Notes under the pieces: model-generated
What the model saw: only the letters and a program-made list of their open reading frames with translations
Databases searched by the model: none
Told to the model about the DNA's origin: nothing
NCBI GenBank assembly: GCA_903813345.2
Contig: CAIIXF020000001.1
Location: 1,116,001 to 1,180,000 of the forward strand
Origin: Owenia fusiformis
Taxonomy: Eukaryota > Annelida > Polychaeta > Sabellida > Oweniidae
Reading direction: 5' to 3'
Length of the DNA: 64,000 nucleotides
Program-made: the position numbers and the translations under genes
In this document: positions 34,897-46,513 of the stretch, in pieces
Layout of the letters: each line of letters opens with the position of its first letter
Position numbering within the stretch: position 1 is the first letter of the stretch

Positions 34897-37800
34897 CTAT
34901 AGGGTGGTTGATGTTACTGGATGTATACCATGTACCAAAACTGTTGGAGGGAGGTCTACAGTAAGCATGTCTAGGCACTCGTGGTATCTCTTATATCCTC
35001 CTATAGACTGAGGTGGAAGAGGTAAGTACATAAAGGTCACTGCTGTGTTATCAGTTTGCATTTTAATCATATCATTAACATTACGTAAATACTCATCAGG
35101 AGTATGCTCAAATACACTAAGCTGGTTATCATTGGAGCCTGCAGCAAGCCTTATTTGGTCATCTTGTATTTGATCAGCCTCAGCCTCTGATTGGTCAGAT
35201 AAACACGCTACATGCTCCCAGGATATGCACTTTATCTGAGCTTTAATCCTCAGTTTCACTAACAAGTCCTGTAAAACTTTGGTTTTCTCGATGCTATCGC
35301 CATTTTGTGAGTTGATGCACAGGAAGATGCGCAAAATTGTGTGACTTTTCCATCCAGACACCATATTGAGAATACACGCAAGCTGAAGGACGAACAGACT
35401 GGTGTTATCATATTCTCCCACTCTCTTGGGCCAGAAGAAGTTCACTGGCCAGACATCAATAAACATAGGATTTTTGGATTTCATAATCGTGTCTTTGTCC
35501 ATACGATGGAAATGTCTACAAAGGCAGACATTTTTCTTAAATTTCACTGCATCTGCTACAATATGGATATACTCCTCAATGGAAAGATCTTTAGACTCAC
35601 CATACTTTCGTAAATCAGGAAAATTATCTTCAAATGTCCAATCTCCACTTTCATCAAACAATGGGAATTTGATCCTCCTTCTTTGACCTCTTCCTTTGTG
35701 CTTAACTATTGAGTCTTCTGGGATGGAGTTGTCATAGAAACCAAGGCAGATTGTGTTAGGTTTCATACCACCCAGCCCTGATAAATGAACTAAATGGTGC
35801 ACCCCCTCGCGTACAGTTTTGGCTATTGTCAGCTCTACAAATGCTTTAATCTTCAGCTTATCAACTAGACTCAACCAGACAGAAAGTTCCCCTTGCACAG
35901 GGTCAGCCTCTAGTTCATCAAAGTCCCCCAGTTGTACATGTCCAAGTAAGTAAAGTCCTCCTTTCTTCATATTGTTCACAAAGTCAATCAACTCACAGCA
36001 AGTCCTGGGATTGGACACTAAAAGCAGAATTTGAGGTCGCCAGAATTTGACGTGGTCCTTTCTCATGTCCAGCATAAGTAGGTATTTCCTGACCTGATGG
36101 AAGATGAGCGCCTGAGAGATGTGGCCCCAACTGGTGGGCATGGAGCGGAGGTGAAGGACGACACACAGCACCGTCAGCAACATGATCGCAATAGAGGCGT
36201 ATATGGGGTTGACGAGGAAGCACATGACTAATGACCCAATTATTCCAAGGACGCAACTGTGCCAGCTGAAGAAGTTGAAAGTAGGTCTGGAAGAAGATAA
36301 ACATAAACTGATTAATGTTAAATGTTTTGAAAAATGCATGTACATGTAAAGCAGTATCAGCAATGAGCAAGTGGGAGCTGACTCATTTGAGATTTTAAAA
36401 ATATGCTTGCAACATTGTGAAATCTTATTTCCACCCACTTAAAATGAGATAAATTGAGAATGATTCATGGCATAGTTTGTCCAACTTTGGTTAGAATTGT
36501 GAAAAGAGAAGTTTGCATATCTTGAACAAAACATTCTGGGAAGAACTCGATAACAATTTAGCATTTTCCAAAATGAGTAGATTCATTAATTCTTATGGAG
36601 ACCTGACGTACGACTTAAATCAAACCACAAACTTTCAGAAATCATTGCCTTGCGATACTATAAATTGCAAATACTAATGATTACATAAGCATCAAAAAGA
36701 TATTTTAAACTGCAAAGAATAGCATACACTGAAGTCCACAAATAGAGATTCCATGTATAAAACATGAATGAAAAAATGTAACTACTAAATAATTTTGCTA
36801 TTATAAAACTAAATCTTAAATCAATATAATTTAATAATCAGTTACCTGAAGTTGGGAGCAGAGGCAAGTTCCAGAGCAAGACATGCTACATTGGTGGCAG
36901 CGTAGGCAAGTAGGAAGAACACGGATGTGATTGGAGCAATAGCATTGAGCGAGCCAATCAGAAGGACAACTTGGACAAGGAACCAAGAGATGATGACTGC
37001 GACGTAAGGATTGCCTCCCTTGGTTGCTATGGTAGCAGGCCTCAATAGCATCCCTGCATCAATAACATGAATGTCTTCAATTTTGCTGCATGTTATATTA
37101 TATGAAAGACTTCCAGAGTGTCTGTATATGCCATCTATTCTCAATTCTTTGAATCTTTAATAGGCTATAGAACTACATTTATATTTTAGGAGCAGGTTCT
37201 TTGGGCACTGTTCTTTATCATTGACAAGTCCATATACATGTAGTATGTTCTAATGTTACACAAGAATAAATTGAGAAAAATCATAATTTAAATTGAAAGA
37301 ATGATACTAGTATTCAAAAAATTATGGCAGTGAGTATACATAGGCTTTACGAGGTATCAGAATGGAACAGAGAACAGAACATATTACTTACAAAAGACAT
37401 CATCTTTAGCCAGAGCCTCCAATATTCTAGAAGCTCCTATCAAGTTACCAAGTGCTGCTGAGAGAGTTGTTGCAAACACACCAATCACAACAAATGGTGG
37501 CCAAAAGTTGATCTGCTGAAGAAAGTTGTAGTCATTCTGCAGCAGATACCTGTCAATTGGGAGATTTTAGAAATTATATTTTGCACACTTAATGTGCAAA
37601 GTGAACATGTTGGCCGAAATTATTTTCCTTAACAATACACTGTTCAAGTGGAAAACCTCTTCGTTGCTACTCTTTCTGTTAATGTCTAAGAAGTTCATGT
37701 AAACTTCAGTGTATATATATATATATAATATGTATTGTCTATGTATTATAACATGCTGTAGTCACCAAAGGTACTTGGCTAAACAATGAATATAGCATTC

Positions 37801-40800
37801 AATAAAGGGAATATATTAGATATTTGAATATTAAATACCTGTCTCCCATTCCCAAAAGTCCAATTGCCCAGCTGAATCTAGATTCCTTTTAGGACTAACT
37901 TTGAGGCAAATATCACTCAGTGTGTAAGAGAAAATGGGAGGGGTTAAAGCAAGATGTTAGTTGTACCTGTCACATGTGAGAGCCACAAATATTGCCATGA
38001 CAATGTAGGCACAGAATGTGAAGAAGGTTGCCAGCAGAGTCCCCTTGGGTATTGAAGCACTGGGATCCTTAAGTTCTCCTAAAACAGACCATACTCTATA
38101 TTATGACATGTCTATTAATACCTTATAACATACAATGTAGACACAGAATGTGAAGAAGGTTGCCAGCAGGGTCCCCTTGGGTATTGAAGCACTGGGATCC
38201 TTAAGTTCTCCTAAAACAGACCATACTCTATATTATGACATGTCTATTAATACCTCATAACATACAATGTAGACGCAGAATGTGAAGAAGGTTGCCAGCA
38301 GGGTCCCCTTGGGTATTGAAGCACTGGGATCCTTAAGTTCTCCTAAACAGACCATACTCTATATTATGACATGTCTATTAATACCTCATAACATACAATG
38401 TAGACGCAGAATGTGAAGAAGGTTGCCAGCAGGGTCCCCTTGGGTATTGAAGCACTGGGATCCTTAAGTTCTCCTAAAACAGACCATACTCTATATTATG
38501 ACATGTCTATTAATACCTCATAACATACAATGTAGACGCAGAATGTGAAGAAGGTTGCCAGCAGGGTCCCCTTGGGTATTGAAGCACTGGGATCCTTAAG
38601 TTCTCCTAAAACAGACCATACTCTATATTATGACATGTCTATTAATACCTCATAACATACAATGTAGACGCAGAATGTGAAGAAGGTTGCCAGCATGGTC
38701 CCCTTGGGTATTGAAGCACTGGGATCCTTAAGTTCTCCTAAAACAGACCATACTCTATATTATGACATGTCTATTAATACCTCATAACATACATTTTTGA
38801 AAGTGAGACAAAGATTAGTGAATATTCATTCCCTATTGTCCACTTATTAATTTATTGATGAAAATGTAAATACCAATTTCAAAATTCAATTTCTTAGAAT
38901 AAAGTAAGCTCCAAACTAGATCCTGCCAACTCTACTTCTAAATAAGACCAAAGAAGCTGAATTCTTATCACTGCATTTTATCTGTACTTTGATCTATTTG
39001 TTTGACTAACCAAAAATTATATTCCAATCTTTGACAGCATTACAAATATTGCATAGTGACGTACCAAATGAAAATTCACTATAAACAAGTCAATAACATA
39101 CAAAATGTCACCACCTGCCATTTATTACAGATGCCATGTTACAAACGTTAAATGCCATCCACAAAAAATGGAGACTATAACAATATGTCAACACTTGGGG
39201 TGGTGACATAAAAAGGCCATCCTGTGTGTTCTTACCTGACATATTTGCCCCATTCATGATGCCAGTTACACTGCTGAAGAGAATGGCAAAGACTGTTGTA
39301 AATGACATCATCTTTAAGGTATCATAGTCCTCGGAGTAACCCGCTGAAAAATGAAAAAAAACAGATATCATATCATACAGTGATTTATAATCTCGAGTTT
39401 ATATAGAGGTAACAAATATCTGCTTCTTGGGATAAAATGAAGTTCTTTATACTTTCAAACTTTAAAAGACTATTTGGGACTTGGTTGCCTTTGAATAAAA
39501 TCTGCAAAATGGCCAGATGAAGTAAATATATTGTGCAGATTTTTCAACTTGGCAGTCAATTGCCGATTTATGATAGGCCTAATACTAGAGTGGTCCCTAA
39601 TTTGTCTACTCAGACATATAGATTTTTCTTACTATTAAAGCTGGAAAGATAAGTATAACAGTTCTAACCTCCAAGGTTGTTGATGAACGTGTCACCATTG
39701 ATGCCTGTGTAATTTCCGCAATGTGTCTCATTCGGGTTTGTCCCATTGGGTCTGGGGACGGGGTAAACGAGGACATTTCCTGCAGGTATGCTGACACACT
39801 GAGGGTCAACGATGAATGTACTTAGGATCACAGACAACATGCAGACAACACAGATCTGAAATGGACATACAAACTACATAAACAATTAGTTTTGATATGT
39901 ACATGCAGCCATGTGCAGTTTTCTATTTCTGTAAGAAAGAGCTATTTTACTTCTAGTGAATGGTTATTGGCCATTGTGTAGTAGTGTACCAAATGAAAAT
40001 GGAGAATCATTTAATATTCATAAAGCATAACAAAAGGGATTTCCAGAGAAAAATCCAGAAGACAAAATACTGAAGGGCGTTAAAGATTTCTGACCACAAA
40101 TTCCTAATTATAAGAGAACTTGGATATTGAGTGAATGTTTCAAAGTTTCTTGCATTGGTGTTTCATTGTTTTCTTATTTCAACATTTTTACAAAACATTT
40201 TTAAGAAAATGTAACTCACAAACAAGATGAAGACGCAGGTCCTGGCAAACATGGATCCGCCAACAATACAGACGAGAAGGCAGAATAAGAGGACAATCGA
40301 TTCATAGAGGTATGGGTACCAGTAAGCGTTGCTAGGTAGGGCACCTTCCACTGTACGACCTAAAGCACAAGAAAACATGATTGATTATATACAGTACATG
40401 AACTTTCTACCTCTTTATCACCTCCACTTCCAAGTTGTCCCATCACTCTCATGTAAACACCACTTAATTCTCTGTTTTAGTGTGTGTATAATTTTCTAAT
40501 GTCATTTTCTTTTCCATGCATTCATTCTTATGCCACCCAATATGAAGTTTCACCAAAATTATGTCTGATTGGGATTAACTTTCAATTAGCCAGGGACTTA
40601 CCTATGATCTTGCTAAATCAAAACATTTCAATCTTACAAAACATTGTTTCCCCTTGTTCAACAAAACTAATATTATAGCACTATATAAAGTCTACATATC
40701 TCAAACCTACAAATTGAGGCAGAGACACATTTAACCAGAAAATGGCAACTCCACGGAGTAGCAAAACCCAACGAACACTATATAAATCATGAATGTGTAC

Positions 40801-43800
40801 AGTCACAATGTAATATTTACCATCTACTCTTCCCTTCAATAAATATTTGAGATCATTGTAGTGTCATTTTACCATACTTTCAAGATAACTCCATGTAATG
40901 GCGAATTCCTGCTCTAGGAAGCCATTTTGAATTTTCTGAGGCACAAATCCGAAAAACAATACCATAACCGTGATCTACTCTGAAATTCCTTCAATTTGAA
41001 TACAATATAGCCATACTTTAAGAGATCAAAAATTAATTGCAAAATCCCACATTAGGCGGCCATTTTGAATTTTACGAGGCCCGAATCAGAAAAACAAACA
41101 ATATTTGCAATCTACTCTAAATTGCCTTTCATTTGAGTATAATAAAGCTATACTTCAAAAACATCTCAAAATTAATGCAAATTCCTGTTTTTCAAACCCC
41201 CCATTCACGGCACCTGGGGGTCAAGGTGAAAAACATGGAGTATAGGTGAAATAGATAGATCTTGTGAATATCGTACTACCAAAATTTCAAATAATAATAT
41301 TTATTATTTTTGTTTAAAATGAAAAACATAAGACTTTTGCAAAAAATTCCCGCAACATTTAAACTGGTGGCCATCTTGAAAATTTATTTTTGCGTAAAAC
41401 TATTCACCAATATACATCTTTCCACCAAATATGAAGAAAATCTGTCAACTAGTTGGGATAATAAACAAAGAACTTACCATCAGGTCCAAAGTTATCCAAC
41501 ACCCCTTCCACAAATCCAGATATGTACATGGCAGCTGCAAATATGTTGGCTAAGAAGAATAGCAGACCTAAACTGCCTCCAAACTCTGGGCCAAGAGCAC
41601 GGCTTATCATATCTAGCATACGCTAAGGAAATAATTTGAGGAATGGTAATAGCTTTGTTTAGCAAATGCAACTCCAATATTTTATTTATTCTTGGGAAAC
41701 TGCTGAGCCAAACAATCTGAATTCCATAAATTTATTATATGGAAATATACTGAGGGAGGGACTGCCTAAATACCTTTACTTTACAAAAATGCCATTATTG
41801 ATATTGTATAAGATATTGTAGTGTGACCAGATGATGCAGACCATAGTGATATCTAACATTTTGTATAGAAGTTTTAAAGGATACAATATGCCCCACCCCC
41901 TTCCACTGCTCCATTGGTTGAAATGGCACACACTGAGAGGATAGTAAAGGCAAGGATCAGGTAGGCCAGGCAAAATAGTGCAATTGTTTCCAGTATACCT
42001 GCTTGGCCAACAACAAATCCTGAAACATAAGAACAAAACATTATTTTGAGCAGTTATGGGAAAATGTTAAACATTATGGGGATAAAGGCTAGATATGTGT
42101 ATAAGGATTTATTATCAACGATCTAAAGTGAAATCCGTGTAATTAGATCGTTTTTCTTAGAGAATGAGAATGTATCATGTATAGATATTTTTCATCACTA
42201 ATTCTTGGAGATTAACAAAAAAGAGATAATTAGAATGACAAACATTTCAAGAACTAAGCGAATAAAACGTCAGAATGAACTATTCTTGAACTATTTTGAT
42301 GAGCAATTCCCATTGAATTAAACAGATTTTACAAAAAGAATGTACATGTTCAATGTTCATGGTCATCCAGTCTATGAAATAGGAGATTTAGAAAGGATAT
42401 CATTCCATTGTAAAGTGGAACACTTACAAAGGTGTCTCACTAGAGAGGTTTTACTGCATATGGTTTTCATTCTAGTTTGAATTATAGAAATGTATGGGTT
42501 ATCCTAACATTGTCCTGAATTGACCGCGAATGTCATTGACACACTGAGATAGATACATGTATGAGTCATGACTGTCATCGATGGTTCTAATTTGTCCCAG
42601 AATATATTACCTAAAACTTTACAAAAAAGAATATTTCCTTTTCAAACACTATATTATATGATTGAATAAAAATGAATAAAAAAGGACCATGACTCGCTGG
42701 ATTCAATTTTGTCACATCTAAAGTCAACAATTCTTGCTTATATTTATAAGTCTATGCTTTTATACATGCTGACCTTGAATCCCTTTTACATTTGGTTTAC
42801 ATCTTGTATGATAAGACAATACATCATTTATCTTAAAATAGAATAAGTTATCATATAGACATGTAAATATGAAATATAACTACATGTATCTTGTTCACAT
42901 GTGATATTATAGATCATCTAAGGACCCCCTCCCTCTCCAGTCTATTGTTGTATAGAGAGACAGTGCAAGTTAATCAAGAGTTTATCCTCTAGCTTCAGAC
43001 ATTTCTTATAATCCAATATTTATTGAATACAGTAAACTGAATGTTTTATTCGGTACTGTGAAATATTCTTTCATCTTGATTTAAAAAGATGGAAAAATTA
43101 CCAAATTTGGGTCAAATGCCATCTGTGGCGAGGATGCCTGTCCAATATTTATATATAATCCCCTGGAGCTTCCCCCCCCAGGTTGTGCAACAAGTATACA
43201 GAATAGCAACAATTGCTATCCAGGGTCGTGTAACATTTCCCTTCAGTCCACTCGAGGCAATCTGCGCGAGGTTCCATTTTTGGTTCAGTTTTTGGCGCAT
43301 ACACATTAAATCCAGCAATTTAATTTGTTCAAATTATTATAACGCATGCACAATTTTATTAACTTATGTTTATTATTTCACAGCAGTCCCTACCCATAAT
43401 GCATGTTATATTGCGGGAATATTTTTGTTTAGTGTCAAAACAAAAAGTATACACCCAACACAAGTGCAATGACATAATATCAACCTGTCCCAAATTTGTA
43501 GATGTTTGTTGTACGAACTAAAACCGAACTGATCACTAGTGGTGTCGCGATTAATCGATACATCGCGATATACATCGCCAAAGCTGGTTCTGGCGATGCA
43601 TCGATGTCTGAAACAAAACATCGATGTTTTTAAAAAACTAAAAATCGCCCTTTCTTATCTTATTTTGACGCAAATTGCTTACCTTTTTTCATGTCTTATT
43701 TCATTTTCAAATGTTTTCTGATATTCTTTCGCTTTAAAACTGTTTTAGCTAGTCGAAATGAACCATTAATCTAAAAAAATTACTTTACTTTCATTTCACC

Positions 43801-45872
43801 GTTACTATGTTCCCGGATGTAATTTGTTCTGTTCGATATTTTAGTGCATAAGCGTTCGGTATTTCAGTGCACTTTTCTCGAACTTTTTCTCGATGTACAT
43901 CGCGATATGCATCGATGTTTACTACTGAAAATTGCCGATGCATCGATGTACGATTATGGCACATCGCGACAGCACTACTGATCACAGAAAAGCAATTTGA
44001 ATCATGGGAATGAAGTACTTCCCTAATGTAAAAACGAACCAGGTCAAAACCAAACCTCACGCAGATTGCCCCAACTCCAGTCTTATTCCATTTTCTAAAA
44101 AGAATTGAGATATCTGATCAAATAAAGAAGTTATAAAATGCAGAAATCATTATAACTGAACACGGATAGTGGGAAGTCCTCCACCTAGGAGGTATATACT
44201 TAGCAGTTATGTCCCTATCATTGAATATATGCCTGAGGTCTGTCACCAATATAGCCCGAGCTTGCGAGGGCTATATTATGACAGACCGAAGGCATATATT
44301 CAATGATACGGACATAACTGTTGTATTACATACTTTTATATCATGGATACGTTATATCAATGACGCCACGTGTCTGTGTGCGAGTAAAATTAGGAAGAAA
44401 TGAAACATGACGTCCCGATGACGTCATAAGATTGTCATGGTAAAAAGTTTGACGGCTATACAGGAATATATAGCCGACCTTCAGCTCCATTGACTTCAAT
44501 ACAAATGCTTCACTGGGTATGTAATACACCAGGTAATGCAGGTAAAAATTTAAAAAATATGAAAAAAATATGGTCACCTGTCCTCTAGATTCAATTTTTG
44601 AATGAATCGTAGCATGATGTACAGATTATTTGATATCATGCTATTCTTGAAAGATTTATACGCAAAAATAACTGGGTCGCTCACCTCTTATGCCTATATG
44701 TGTTCAGAAATCATCAATTCTCGTGAGTAAAATTTCTCCAGGCCATTGAAAGTTCCGCTCAGTAAATTGACAATTTCTACTGTGCATGTGTCAATGACCT
44801 ACTTCCGGTTGTGAAACACTGGACGAAATGGTTTGGTAAATTTCAAGCTATTTGATTGGTCGAAGAAATCACGATGATTTGCTTTATTCTCGCGAGATAC
44901 GGCGCTCCGTCCCCTTAAATTTTTATTTTGAACAACCATTATGATTTGGTGCATTATCTGACCAATAAAGCAGATTTGGAGGTATGAATATTTTTTTTAT
45001 TTTTCTGTTTAGTGTTTTCTACAGGCCCTATGTGTCTCAGGATATTTGTTTAAGGTTCAGCTGGAAAGTAACATTTTGGTAAAAAATTGCTATACCTGCA
45101 CATGTTATTTTCTGGTACAAAATTAAGTATGAAGGCATGTGTGTATTTCCTTGCTTTTTTCAGGAAAGTATCATGACACTGTCTACTTTTAGTAAACCTG
45201 GAAACAGATCAATGGAAGCTCCTGTGTTGTCTGGAAACTTTGAAAGAAAATTTGGAAAAATAGAAAGTGTGAAATATCAGAATTTCCTGGAGTTCCCATT
45301 GAACTCCTACTAGATATTCTTAAAGAAGACAATGTAATGAAACTTTCCTGAAAAAAGCAAGGCAATTGACACATGTTTTCATACTTTATTTTGTACCAGA
45401 AAATAACATGTGCTGGTATAGCAATTTTTTACCAAAATGTTACTTTCCAGCTGTACCTTAACGAAAACTAGACAAATAATTTATACATATTTTTTATTTT
45501 GGATGGAAGCTGCGTTACCTGAGAAATAATATAAGTAATATATGGAGGACTTCCCACTATCCGTGCAACTGAATTTATGGAGCGACATCGTTTTTCAATT
45601 TTTGACAGAAAACCTAAAACCAACCCATGGTTATATGCTACAGCATAGGTACAGAAAATCTTACCCAAACGTAGAAATAGCACAGTGCTAAACATAGACA
45701 ATGCCACTGGACTGAAAACGCCCGCAAATGTTGAGAGGTTCCTCCTTGAATTTGGGTGATCAGAATTTTCATCTTTTCCATTTTCAAATTCTTCAACTTC
45801 AGGCCGTTGCTGTAGAAGAGGCGTCTGCTCATCCATGATGTCGTCCTGTGCATTGATACTTGACCTGTTCAT
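34897..45872 (-). CDS. SLC12A9: Solute carrier family 12 member 9 (cation-chloride cotransporter family)
   Basis: Ten coding exons on the - strand join in frame to 926 residues: 45872-45665, 42019-41885, 41612-41478, 40359-40220, 39855-39669, 39343-39236, 38078-37967, 37549-37392, 37053-36846 and 36286-34897. Human SLC12A9 is 914 residues. Signatures match throughout: [20 protein letters not shown] (first membrane helix), [80 protein letters not shown] and, in the cytosolic domain, [20 protein letters not shown] and [16 protein letters not shown], ending [13 protein letters not shown]. An extracellular loop holds three N-glycosylation sites (NGT, NET, NYT). The family comprises 12-helix carriers; SLC12A9 has been described as a CCC-interacting protein and, more recently, as a lysosomal ammonium-chloride transporter. 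The exon 8/9 junction codes W where human has G. Exon 3 uses the acceptor GCTAG, not the upstream CTTAG. Confidence 0.93.
38000..38792 (-). repeat. 132-bp tandem array derived from SLC12A9 exon 7
   Basis: Five extra units lie upstream of true exon 7 in the same intron. GGGATCCTTAAG falls at 38062 in the true exon and then about every 132 bp (38194, 38326, 38457, 38589, 38721). Each unit contains the splice acceptor (TTTTAG on the - strand) and the first two-thirds of the exon ([20 protein letters not shown]...). It then diverges at ACATT|GTATGT, which could act as a donor. The units are nearly identical to each other and differ slightly from the true exon (GTCTAC for GCCTAC; GACCCTG for GACTCTG). 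Splicing any unit in would shift the frame. Confidence 0.9.
39105..39209. mobile_element. TGTCACCAC-type MITE, 105-bp form
   Basis: Bounded by ATGTCACCAC and inverted GTGGTGACAT. It lies in the intron only 26 bp beyond the donor of SLC12A9 exon 6 (exon end 39236). Confidence 0.75.
40872..41180. repeat. Divergent tandem duplication, about 138-bp unit, in SLC12A9 intron 3
   Basis: GCCATTTTGAATTTT recurs at 40921 and 41059. The surrounding sequence aligns (GAGGCxCxAATC, GATCTACTCT/AATCTACTCT, ATATAGCCATACTTTAA/ATAAAGCTATACTTCAA). Confidence 0.6.
42020..43528. other. SLC12A9 intron 1, left part
   Basis: Intron sequence between coding exon 2 and the hAT-type MITE. No nested gene is supported; the 127-codon + strand frame at 43089-43472 shows no family resemblance. 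Confidence 0.5.
43537..43977. mobile_element. hAT-type MITE, copy 1
   Basis: A 441-bp element with ends TAGTGGTGTCGCGAT and inverted TAGTGCTGTCGCGAT, flanked by the perfect 8-bp duplication CTGATCAC (43529-43536 and 43978-43985), as hAT transposons make. Near both ends the sequence is saturated with ATCGATG, ACATCGCGAT and GCGATGCATCGATG. It lies in SLC12A9 intron 1. No transposase remains. Confidence 0.85.
44161..45565. mobile_element. 1.4-kb inverted-repeat element with hairpin and CRE
   Basis: The ends CACGGATAGTGGGAAGTCCT and their inverted copy (23 bp) bound 1405 bp, flanked by TAACTGAA (44153-44160) and CAACTGAA (45566-45573), an 8-bp duplication with one difference. Inside are a large hairpin at 44204-44322 (CAGTTATGTCCxTATCATTG, loop GAGCTTGCGAG), TGACGTCA at 44419-44426 and ATTGG at 44855. 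A separate foldback element (45051-45460) is nested in it. The host intron belongs to SLC12A9. No transposase frame is seen. Confidence 0.7.
45051..45460. mobile_element. Foldback MITE nested in the 44161 element
   Basis: Inverted arms of about 145 bp: TAAGGTTCAGCTGGAAAGTA at the left against TAAGGTACAGCTGGAAAGTA (inverted) at the right, continuing through CCTTGCTTTTTTCAGGAAAG. The loop is about 110 bp. No clear target duplication. Confidence 0.7.
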
Positions 45873-46513
45873 CGCATTATTTTTTGTCGATAAATGGGCA
45901 CTCGTTGACTCATTATCAGCTGTTTTGTCACAGATTTGTCCTCAGTCAACTCGGTTTGTTATTTTTTAGGTCAGGTCACGTGAGGTTTTTAACACCGGAA
46001 GTGATTTAATGACGACATCCGGTAGAGATTAAAAAATCTCGGAAATTATTTGGAGGTTTTGTTCTATTTTCTCTTTAGTTACAAAACTGATTGATTTCAA
46101 ATAAACGACAATAGATGCTTTACGTAGTTGTGCAGTGAAAATAGTATGATTGATTTGCTCAGGAACTTGAATTTGTATGCATTGAATTGATATATGAAAA
46201 GATTCAATATTTTCCAAAACCATCGTTTGTTGCACACGAACTGATCTGCAGTTCTATTTTTATCCCTTAGCAGAGAGGCTAGACTCAACTGCTAGTTGGA
46301 ACATTATTTCAGCTCTTCATCCACAGCTAATAATACAAAGTCACTCAACGCTTACAGCACAGTTCAACCTCAGCTCTTCTGTTAGTCTTGCTGCAGAAAA
46401 TATTTGAGAAATAGAAGCCAGTAGCAAATATATAACAAAACAGTGAACGAGGAGCATTATAGTTACAGTTTACATCAACATTGGAGCATTAATCTTAATA
46501 TCGATTTAAAGCA
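45873..46513. promoter_or_regulatory. Shared head-to-head promoter of SLC12A9 and ANKRD29
   Basis: 641 bp separate the two start codons. Within it, GTCACGTGAG (45975-45984) contains the palindrome TCACGTGA, close to the CLEAR/E-box consensus bound by TFEB-type factors. ACCGGAAGTGA (45994-46004) is a consensus ETS/GABP site, and ACATCCGGT (46015-46023) is a second, inverted ETS-like site. They cluster within 50 bp, about 100 bp upstream of the SLC12A9 start codon. No TATA box is evident. Use of the sites is inferred from motif match only. Confidence 0.6.

Noticed and set aside
35341-35686. + strand frames of 90 and 94 codons
   Set aside because: They are antisense shadows of the large SLC12A9 last exon.
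41597-41627. Upstream acceptor CCTTAG for SLC12A9 exon 3
   Set aside because: The downstream GCTAG acceptor gives [12 protein letters not shown] in frame, matching the human protein; the upstream site adds residues and breaks the frame.
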